Origin: Temnothorax longispinosus
Lineage: Eukaryota > Arthropoda > Insecta > Hymenoptera > Formicidae
Length of the DNA stretch: 64,000 nucleotides
Assembly (NCBI RefSeq): GCF_030848805.1
Contig: NC_092363.1
Coordinates: forward strand, 14,726,600-14,790,599
Direction of reading: 5' to 3'
Below, one piece after another: positions 55,341-64,000 of the stretch. The stretch's first letter is position 1; each line of letters begins with the position of its first letter. The notes under the pieces were generated by a model. That model saw nothing but the letters and a program-made list of their open reading frames with translations, had not been told where the DNA came from and searched no databases. Position numbers and translations under genes: made by a program.

Positions 55341-57789
55341 TAATATTTTTGATAAAAAAGCCGCCTAGAACCTAGAATGGAAATATTGGTTTAGTTCTAG
55401 TTCAGACTATAGCCACATATACTTCTTCTGAATAAGAAAATTTTAGCTTTTTGCGTTTCAGATACCTAGAACAGCTAGAATTATTTACACCGTCTGTCAT
55501 TTATGGTGACCAGGATATAACAGAAAAGAAGAGCATTTTTGTTACTTAAAAAATAAAAATAAATTTTCAAAATAAGGTGAAGAGAACATGCAAAGTTTAA
55601 CGTTATTCACTTTTTTCGTTTCCCTATAAAAAAAGTTCCTGATGAAAAATATATATTTTAAAGATCTTTTAAATCAGAATACCTCCGTTAATAATTCTTT
55701 ACATTCTCTTCCTGACAGAAGAAATTTTACCACTTCTCAATATAAATATAAATTTATCTTGTTATGGTTTTATTCAATTATTCCGGCGTTTTTATATTTG
55801 TGATTTAATTAGATTATTGTTTACTTTGTTTATATTATTAGATGATTGTTTAATGTTTTAGTCTAGACTAATGTTTAATGTTTTAGTATGTAAACTTGAA
55901 CATTAATTATCATGTTTTTTTATATTTATCTTCTTCTATCGTAGTAATCCGTTCCGAAGAAGACTAAGTACAGTCGAAACGTTAAGCATGTGTATTGTTT
56001 ATTTAAGAAATTGTTTTTATTTTAATTCAATATCTCTCTGTTGTTGCTCGTGGCCGCTTATAAACATTAATAGCTAATATAAATTTAATAAGAGTAAAAA
56101 GAACATTATGAACTACTTTTTTTCTTGATATAGTTAATATGTAATTATTGTTATGCATTTAAATATTAAATTTAAATACTATTATGCTAAAGTAAAGGTT
56201 TTTAATGTAAGACTTTTTTTGATATAAGAGCAAATTTGCCAGAACGGAGATTTCTATACATTACATTTACGAATTTTAGTTTTTATGTTTATAAATATTT
56301 TTTTAATTAATTATAATTGCAATCTTTATATTTATAAATTTCAAATATATATATATATATATATATATTTATTTATAAATATAAAAATTAAAATTTGTAA
56401 ATATAAACGTAAATGTAACGTATAGCGCATCGTCGATTTGCCAACGCGAGACTCGGCATTCGGCGAGACGCGAGGAGCGATACCCGAAATGCATGGCATC
56501 GTGGCATAGCCGGCGCGTGCTAAGCAGCTACGTCACAGCTCAAGCGAGAAGGAGACAGCAGATCGTATGTCTGCCCTTCTCTCCCCGCTCGAAGCTTGCC
56601 GAGTGCCGAGTAGCCGACTGGCATATCCCCTCCATCTGAGTAGTTCGGACACGAACCATAGCACGGACACGAACCATGTGTGTACCGTTACCGAGCGTAA
56701 CGACGTAGTTGACGTCCACTTTCTCAGGCGGCGCGTCAGTATACGTCCGCTGGAACGGAATGATCCCGGTGGCCGCTCTCAGGTTTCTCTCTGGTAAAAC
56801 GTTTGGTGGTCAACCGTTTTCCCAGAAAAAAGGAAAAACCGTATGCTCACGCCATTGGTCGTATGACTCACGATTCCGCGTCGATTGAGCCGTATGAAAG
56901 TCAATTTGATTGATAAATAAATGTTTATCCATCAAATTACCGAGCTAACGTCACGAAATCATACGACCAATGGCGTGAGAGTACGGTTTTATCTATTTCT
57001 TAGGAAAACGATTAACCACCAAACGTTTTAATGACAATATTCGTAACCACCAAACGATTCCGCGTCGATTGAGCCCTATCAAAGTCAATTTGGGTGACAA
57101 ATACAATTTTTCTGACTAATAGCACAGAGTCATACGACCAATGGCGTGAGCATACGGTTTTTCCTTTTTTCTGGGAAAACGGTTGACCACCAAACGTTTT
57201 ACTGATTATATTCGTGACCACCAAACGATTCCGCGTCGATTGAGCCGTATGAAAGTCAATTTGATTGATAAATAATGTTTATCCATCAAATTACCGAGCT
57301 AACGTCACGGAGTGTCATGCGACCAATGGCGTGAGAGTACGGTTTTTTCTATTTCTTAGGAAAACCATTGACCACCAAACGTTTTTTAATGACGATATTC
57401 GTGACCACCAAACGATTCTGCGTCGATTGAGCCCTATCAAAGTCAATTTGGGTGATAAATACAATTGTTCCGAATACGGCATTATGCGCATACGGTTTTT
57501 TCTATTTTCTGGGAAAACGGTTGACCACCAAACGTTTTACCGGTGATATTCGTGACCACCAAACGATTCCGCGTCGAATGAGCTATAAAAAAGTTAAATT
57601 GGTTGAAAATAAAAATTGTCCGGCTAACTTCACACCGGAAATTTTATTTTTATTTTACAGGAAAACGACTAACCACCAAACGATCGGACTAGACTACCAA
57701 AGACCACCAAACGACCACCAATCGATTCCAATTAATGAAAGTTCGATACGTTGAAGTTGTCCGGCCAACTTCATAGAGGTGTTGTCACG

Positions 57790-57948
57790 TGACATCAGTA
57801 TGATGCCAGCGTCAAGAAAAGAGAAGTTGGATTTTTCCAACTTTAAAGGTGCGAATTCATGGGACGCTCGTTTCAGCGTATTGCGTGATCACGTGATTTC
57901 GATTTGACGCTAGCGTCAAGCAAAGAAAGCTGGATTTTCTCAGCTTTA
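57790..57948. repeat. Remainder of split direct repeat plus second copy
   Basis: 57790-57845 completes the first copy interrupted by the giant foldback. 57846-57948 is a second, diverged copy (AAGGTGCGAATTCATGGGAC, then CGCTAGCGTCAAGCAAAG and GCTGGATTTTCTCAGC). Confidence 0.6.
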
Positions 57949-58022
57949 GCATCAAACCGTGGCTGTGGCCGTATGTGCTGGTATATACGTATTGCATCGT
58001 ACCTGATTGTGCCTGATTCAAA

Positions 58023-58201
58023 ATGGAACAAGATGTAAGTAATATATTATATTAGTTATTTATTTAATTTAAAATTTTATTTTATATAAATGAATTTTTT
58101 TATTATTAAAGGCAAAATATAAAACGAGAATGCAGAGAAATATATACATCTCCTCCTTGATTTGGATAAAATTTCATATTATTGCATATTGTGATGTGTA
58201 G
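58023..58201 (+). CDS. Possible tiny spliced ORF (MEQD...)
   Basis: ATGGAACAAGAT is followed by a good donor, GTAAGT (58035). A candidate acceptor, TTATTAAAG, ends at 58111. The joined frame runs 33 residues to TAG. The frame has no recognised family. It could be the first exon of a decayed transposon gene, or chance. Confidence 0.2.
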
Positions 58202-58878
58202 AATATGAAAATAATAATAAATATGTTATCCAATACTATAAAAAGAGTAATAAATTAAATGTTACTTTTTGAGGTTAGAAAGTTTATCAAAGAGAATCGG
58301 CATTATTGTATTTATTTAATGCAATTTCTACTTTAATTATCCTATAAGTTTATGTTATACATATATATACATATATATACATATATATATGTATAATAGT
58401 TTGTGTTATATGTTTAAATTCAGTTTGATAAATAGTTATTTTATTAAATAATAGTATATTATATTACAATGCTGTGCATCCTTTCATCATTCATCAATCA
58501 AGATATTCATCAAAGTTTGCAATATAAAGCTTTGTTTACATTGAGGAGATATACATTCTGCATATTTAAGGGTCGACAGGAGTCACGGCCGAACTCCGAA
58601 TTGATGTTGGAGACCTCGCGCGGTGACAATACGAAACTTCGTTTCAGTGTCGCCAACGTCGAGAAACTAACTTCTAGGTTTTATGTGTGAATACGCACAC
58701 ACACCATTGAACTGCTCACGCGGACGCACGGTAGAGAGACATATGCTAAGACTGCGGCGTTGCCGCGTCTGTGCGGCGTTGCCGCGTGCTCCCCGCTTTA
58801 GCAATACGGCCTGAAAATGCTTTCTGGCCGTCCGTAGCAGAAGGCAGTAACGTACCAAGGCTAACAAGCACCCGCTTT
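58202..58878. other. Noncoding, with a GC-rich patch
   Basis: AT-rich to about 58560, then a GC-rich stretch of about 300 bp (58570-58870) containing a short direct repeat of TGCGGCGTTGCCGCGT (about 58752-58786). No gene or tRNA was recognised. Confidence 0.4.
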
Positions 58879-59320
58879 AGATGAATTTTGTGTTTTGCTG
58901 ATGTATTTAGAAAATCTACAATAAACTAGAATGATTTATCAAAATAATTTTATATCAGCGGTGCACACGTACTTTTGTTGTTAAAATTTTGCAGCAAATA
59001 TTGAGATTCTGATGTATTTAAAAATTAGATGGATAATAATGTTGATTAAACACTCCGTTTTTTGGACTTATAATTTCATCATAGATTGCAGGAACAGATG
59101 CACTCATGCAAATAATGTGACAATTTTTCGTCAAATAATTTTTAAAATAATTTTATTACAAAACTACGCAATTAGGCAGTTCTGTATTGGAAAAAATTAG
59201 AAGAAAAATAAAATAACGACTTTTTTACTTGCTATAGTTTCTATAGTCACTCTCTAAAATACGACAATATCAGAAATAAATGAGAATTAGAAACATCATT
59301 ATGAGAACACTTTGCAATAA

Positions 59321-59361
<41 letters not shown>

Positions 59362-59637
59362 TGACATATTATAATATTACAGAAATAAAACTTATTGTGA
59401 AATATTTTCGTATAATGTGAAATAAAGTTTTATAACATTAAAAAAAAGAACAAAAAACGGAGTGTAATCAACATTATTATCCATCTAATTTTTAAATACA
59501 TCAGGATCTCAATATTTGCTGCAAAATCTTAACAACAAAACTACGTGTGCACCGCTGATATAAAATCATTTTGATAAATCATTCAAGTTTATTGTGGATT
59601 TTCTATAAATATATTAGCAAAACACAAAATTCATCTA
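58879..59637. repeat. Foldback element with arms of about 190 bp
   Basis: AGATGAATTTTGTGTTTTGC at the left is mirrored at the right. The arms include GTGCACACGTACTTTTGTTG and its counterpart and converge on AACACTCCGTTTTTTGG. The centre contains a (TA)n run at 59325-59356. Confidence 0.8.
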
Positions 59638-60073
59638 TGTTTTCATTTATTTCCTGCATACTAATTATAATGTATGTAAAAGATACTGCATCTCTTGCAC
59701 CTTAAATTATTATTTTTTGTAATATAATGTATAAATAATGAATGATGTAAAACATCATTTATTTTATTTGTATGGAAATAAATAGGCAAGCAACAAAAAA
59801 ACGAAAAAAAGTTATTAGGAACTATATAAGAGATGGTTTCTAATGCATTCAATGCACAAATCTGGATGGACGTTGTTCTACAAATTTTTAATGCAAATCA
59901 AAGACCTATTAAAGGAATCAAATCCATGTTAATTGCCAGTATGAAATCTACATGTGTCACAAGATTTTGGGACGTATATAGAAAAAGCAGTGACCGAAGC
60001 TACTAAATTTGTATCCATACGTTTAAAAAAAATTGAGCTTACTAATATAAAAATGGATAAGCGATTATACTTT

Positions 60074-60160
60074 CCCAGATAGCACAGTTGATCTTTATGA
60101 ATTCATAAAGATCAGATTCAGATCTTTTTGAATTCATAAAGATCAGCTGTGCTATCTGGG
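60074..60160. repeat. Short MITE, CCCAGATAGCACA ends
   Basis: CCCAGATAGCACAGTTGATC is mirrored by GATCAGCTGTGCTATCTGGG, with an internal TGAATTCATAAAGATCAG repeat. Confidence 0.8.
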
Positions 60161-60225
60161 TTGTTACAAATTATTATATTATTAGCACAAGAAATACATA
60201 TAATTGTAATAAATTCATATTTTTA

Positions 60226-61010
60226 TCTCTATCTCTATATAAATGAATGTATGTTTGTCCGCTATGCAAATCTACAGTTTTCAAATTAGAACAACCAAAT
60301 TTGGTATATACTATCTTATGATACTCTAACTTAATTAGACCGTAGACGTATTTTGAGAACCGCATCATCACCGATTTTTTAGGGATATCGGTTCTAAAAT
60401 TTTCCTAATGTCTGTCTGTCTGTCTGACTGACTGCGAACTACTCATTTATTAATGGACCGATTTACTGGAAACCGGCCAAAATTTGTCTAACTTTTCGAG
60501 AATGCTGTACTAATATATAAAATTCTTACGGGTATGTTTGAACGTTATTCTTAAAAATTAATCAACCAAATCTTAAAGTATTATATATGAAATAGGGGTA
60601 AAAAAATTGAGGAATATAATAGAATTCAAAAAATTGTTAATAATAAAGAGGTTACCGATTTCTGTCTAAAAAAAATCTACGTGATTGCTCTAATTTCCGT
60701 AAATTTTGAGATATCGAGCTAATTTTTTTATAGATAAAGTATCATTAAAGATAGGTTGGTGGTATTGAATTTGGCGAGAATCGGTGAAGGGGTTGCCGAT
60801 TTATGTCTAAAAAATGTATAAGTTATTTGATGGATTGAGTATCATTTAAGGAAGGTTGTTATTAAATTTGGTGAGGATCATGGGCGATGTAAAAAAGTTA
60901 CAATTGACAATATGTGTTTATGAATCATATATTGGTGGATATAAGATTAGCTAGATATAATAAAGTTATAAAAAAAGACGCCGGGGCGAAGCCCCGGGTA
61001 ACCAGCTAGT
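60226..61010 (+). mobile_element. Non-autonomous Helitron
   Basis: The 5' end TCTCTATCTCTATATAAATG follows an A. The 3' end has the GC hairpin CCGGGGCGAAGCCCCGG, then TAACCAG and CTAGT, followed by T. This gives the Helitron hallmarks: 5'-TC, a 3' hairpin, a CTRR-T type end, and insertion between A and T without target duplication. No Rep/helicase ORF is present. It appears to sit inside a larger AT-rich repeat, because sequences at 59735-59790 and 61035-61090 are inverted copies. Confidence 0.75.
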
Positions 61011-61493
61011 TTTAATACAAGTTCCACACATAATACTTTATATTTATTTCCATACAAATTATGAATGATGTTTTACATCATATTTTTATTATAAATTCCA
61101 AAACAATATTATATAATTTCTTTTATTTTATTATTCATTTTATTCTTTATATTGCTTTTTTATACATATATTATTGCTTCCTCATAGAGGAAGCTTTGTT
61201 TTCGTGAATTTCGTATATGAACCTTCGATTGCGTATAAAGTTGGGTTTAGTCAACCAAATTTAAAAAAATTATATATGAAATAGGGGTAGAAGAAACCAC
61301 GGTCTTACATACAGGTCTGGAAACTTGTAGGGTGGGGAGTGACTCAGATAGTGAGGTAAAATGGCGAACCTAGGGGTGAGCCAATCAAATTAGGCCGCGT
61401 TCCGATGCATGTTCAAAGCGCTATTGGCGTTATTCTATCCTTGTTTATATTCGTATGTATTTGACCGGAAATGAATGTCCGGGAAAGAATCTA

Positions 61494-61752
61494 CCATATG
61501 AAATCGTTTGTATTTCGTATGAAGACTTTTGAAGTGCAATTGAAAAGGTTTGTGAGTCATTCGTTTAATTGTAATTAATTAATTATTTTTACACCATGCA
61601 TTTAGCCGAAATAGATAAATTAATAAAAGTTTTTATACGGAATTGTTTGTATTTTGTATGAAGAGTTATGAAGTGTGATTAAAAAGGTTTGTGAGTCACC
61701 CAGATAATTTTAATTAAATATTTATAAACTCGGTAATTAGCCGAAATATAGA
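61494..61752. repeat. Two-copy tandem duplication, about 140-bp spacing
   Basis: TCGTTTGTATTTCGTATGAA, AAAAGGTTTGTGAGTCA and TTAGCCGAAATA recur in the same order in copy 1 (61494-61620) and copy 2 (61636-61752), with moderate divergence. Confidence 0.7.
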
Positions 61753-62799
61753 TTTTAGTTATTCATGTTAAAAGAAGAAGGCGCTAGTGTTCCCGAAGGT
61801 CCGTCTGCAATCAGAATTAATATAAACGTTTTAAAAATGATTTTATACTGAAATAAATAAATATACAGGCTAATAAGCCTGTAGTTATAAGCGATAGTTG
61901 CTAATTAAGTTTGTAAAGATGTACCAGCTGTGCAGGGTAAAGAGCAGGTTATCTCAAACGCCCTGTCACAACCCAATTAAAAGAGACTCAAATGTCATTA
62001 CCCCTGAGAAGTACTTTTTGCCATTTAAGTTAGCACGTCAGAGCAACCGGATTGTCCATTGCGTTCCACCTTGAATGTTTTTTACAGTCGTTTATTAGGA
62101 TTGCCCTACTTTTAAATTGAGCGCTTTTAAATATATTATTATTAAACTACCGATATCGATATTAAAACTTGACAGAGTGACGTAAACTAATTCGCTCATA
62201 GTATTATAACAAAGTATATTATGCGTTCAAATTCTCGAAAGCTAATAGCTTCTTTACTATGCTCTCTCTTTATGTCGATCGATTTAGATAAAAATCTCCA
62301 AAGTCTTTCTTTCTCTCGCGATATTCGTAGAGTAAAACTGTACAAAAGCTCTACGAAATTGGCGATATTTTTCACGGATCTGGTTCGAGTCTCGGCTCTT
62401 GAGGAAGGTGCGCATGTAGAAAGAGTACGCCAACACAGTTTATCCTGCTAAATGGTTATCAATTCTCTATAAGTTCTGTATTGTACATAAATTATAGAAT
62501 ATCTAAACGTTTCTTTTTTTTTCGATGTCCTGTAAAATTATACAATAGAGTTACAAATAAAGATAAAGCCACACTTTACGTATAATTTGATTCAGTCTTT
62601 GCTAATGTTACATAATAACGTGCGAAAGAACTAACAGTTAGACTATTTAAGAGACTATTTAAGAATTTTAATTGATACTGGCAGCATAAAACTGTTCAAC
62701 TAGCTTTACACAAGATAATTGGTCTTCTTCTTTATGAAATCGTCAAATTATGATTATGATACATTTCTACATTATCACCAGCATCGAATCTAATCTTAT
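61753..62799. other. Noncoding stretch
   Basis: A short ORF at 62221-62451 shows no domain. Nothing else is recognised up to the GAPVD1-like fragment. Confidence 0.4.
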
Positions 62800-63955
62800 T
62801 TATCGTGATACTCTTGAGAAACTGTTAATCCATTGTCTTAACTCGATCGCGGCGCAGAACTGCGTCCACCAATATTGTTCCTCTCCCTCCAATCGATTCC
62901 CGTAAAAGCTGTCTACATATTGAACAGTCGATACAACGACGGCGGATTAGTCTGAAATTAAGCACACGTTAACAATCACTCTTTTTGCTAAAATCACAAT
63001 TCTCTTTTCAATCGCATACCTTGATTATGACATAGACCAGCACGGGAGTCAGATCGTCGGCAGTAGGTATGCCTCTTTCCAACGCCATGGAGAAGAGATT
63101 CATGATGGTAGTCGCGCAATGAAATACACACTGCAACTTATCCCTAGGAGTCTTATACGCCGATATCACAGCCAATTCAGCCTGGGCCCATGACCAGGGG
63201 CATTCGTAATGATAAACTTTTGAAATGCGTAGGTCCCTGTGATTTGGAGTTACGACCTTTGCCAACTTATTGATGTGACCGTGAAAAAGCTGGTCCCTAT
63301 ATACATCTCCATCTTCATTTAGATAGAGCGCATTGTGGTATATCCGTGCCATGACGGTTCTTTCCACCACGACTCTCGCCAAATCTAACTAGTTGGCGCT
63401 TGCCGCTGAAAGTAAGAAGTAAGTTCAGACGTCTCTGAGCACTCCGCTAAAATCAATTGCGAGATAAATAATTATATTCATGTACATTGCCAAATCGGAT
63501 CGTTGTCCATTTCCACATGGACCTTCCCTAGAAAATTATCCACAAGATCCTGTTTCTCGTCAGCTAGCGTAAGCTTTTTAAACTCTTCGCAGAAACGCAG
63601 GAGGAAAGCCTTCTTTTTTTCCAAAAATACCCTCACACAAACGGATACAAGATGATTATTGATAGCATCCCGATCGCACTTAACTCGCACACATAATCTG
63701 AAAAATATTATTATTAAACGGTTAACATCTTACATTTAAACATCTTACATTTACTTATACATTACATACAAAGATGATATTTATATATAAACAGTACCTA
63801 TCTAAGTGAGCTAATGTCGACAGCAATCCCTGACGACATCTGATTAAATATGCGCGCGATATAAGGAGATCGCTTTTGATAATCCTCTCAAAGTGATTTG
63901 AAGAGCTTTCTACATCCATCGTCATTAAATAGACGCACGCAACGTAAAGTTTCAT
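62800..63955 (-). pseudogene. GAPVD1/Gapex-5-like VPS9 region with stop and frameshift
   Basis: Exons in order are 63955-63798, 63697-63486, 63405-63020 and 62951-62800. They encode the C-terminal VPS9 domain of a GAPVD1 (Gapex-5/RME-6) protein, a guanine-exchange factor for Rab5/Rab31 in endocytosis. Diagnostic strings are RDAINNHLVSVCVRVFLE, VVTPNHRDLRISKVY, ISAYKTPRDKLQCVF, ADDLTPVLVYVIIK and GEEQYWWTQF. Two lesions are visible. An in-frame TAG at 63391-63389 stands where relatives have a residue such as Gln (SASAN, stop, LDLARVVVERTV). One base is missing near 62930: TNPPSL and STVQYVDSFYGNRLEG lie in different frames. The usual PWPSAQ is PWSWAQ. The gene runs off the window or is truncated upstream. 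It is most likely a duplicated pseudogene. Two assembly errors in a real gene are the alternative. Confidence 0.75.
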
Positions 63956-64000
63956 GAAAATGAGCTAGTTAAACTTAGCTAACTAAGACTTATCTCAGCT

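Larger units (their letters stand above)
50931..56794. mobile_element. Second foldback (5.9 kb) nested in the giant foldback, TAAAA duplication
   Basis: The inverted ends are CCAGAGAGAAACCTGAGAGC (left) and their reverse complement (right). TAAAA flanks both ends (50926-50930 and 56795-56799) and interrupts the host repeat word CAGTAAAACG. The arms are about 800 bp: 50931-51780 and 55995-56794. The outer 400 bp are GC-rich, in sharp contrast with the AT-rich interior. The interior carries further inverted repeats but no ORF beyond about 85 codons. Confidence 0.8.
48968..57780. mobile_element. Giant foldback element (8.8 kb) with 9-bp target duplication
   Basis: The left end ACCTCTATGAAGTTGGCCGG is mirrored exactly at the right. 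GTTGTCACG flanks the element at 48959-48967 and 57781-57789. The left arm (about 1,960 bp) and right arm (about 980 bp) are inverted copies built from repeats containing CGTTTGGTGGTCACGAAT. The arms differ in repeat number. A second foldback (50931-56794) fills the centre. No transposase is present. A 9-bp duplication with long tandem-repeat arms recalls Mutator-like foldback elements. That class assignment is inference. Confidence 0.85.

Noticed and set aside
58570..58870. tRNA or SINE in the GC-rich patch
   Set aside because: No recognisable A-box/B-box pair or cloverleaf was seen.

Overview
The window is nuclear DNA of an insect, most likely a hymenopteran and probably an ant. The support is AT-rich noncoding DNA with short GT-AG introns, intact animal genes with many exons, and a dense load of palindromic MITEs of types I associate with ant genomes. 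The species is inference. Three large protein-coding genes can be assembled exon by exon, and in each the exon phases agree from start to stop. There is also one disabled gene fragment.

Layout. 1-13.3 kb: mostly AT-rich noncoding DNA with several palindromic elements, a 42-codon ORF near 0.8 kb, and a deletion derivative of a Harbinger transposon (10.95-11.57 kb). 13.36-21.71 kb, minus strand: a BCAS3/Rudhira orthologue. It has ten coding exons, and its last exon alone encodes about 1,060 residues of charged, apparently disordered protein. 22-24.3 kb: GC-rich, CpG-rich DNA upstream of BCAS3, probably its promoter and 5' UTR. 27.40-30.54 kb, plus strand: iduronate-2-sulfatase (IDS), nine exons. 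31.27-44.97 kb, minus strand: an ATRX orthologue with 23 coding exons, carrying an N-terminal ADD zinc-finger domain and a SNF2 ATPase in one gene. IDS and ATRX are convergent. 45.4-57.8 kb: a transposon island. One MITE holds four further elements, two of them one inside another. Beside it lies an 8.8-kb foldback element with a perfect 9-bp target duplication, tandem repeats of about 355 bp in its arm, and a second 5.9-kb foldback inside it. 58-62 kb: more palindromic elements, a non-autonomous Helitron and a tandem duplication. 62.8-64 kb, minus strand: the C-terminal VPS9 end of a GAPVD1/Gapex-5 gene with an in-frame stop and a frameshift.

The genes do not form a pathway. BCAS3 is a cytoskeletal and phosphoinositide-linked WD40 protein, IDS is a lysosomal glycosaminoglycan sulfatase, and ATRX is a chromatin remodeller. 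The most unusual content is the nested foldback architecture, the giant BCAS3 terminal exon with repeated short motifs, and a near-perfect 669-bp palindrome inside an ATRX intron. No tRNA, rRNA, CRISPR array or bacterial-type feature was found.
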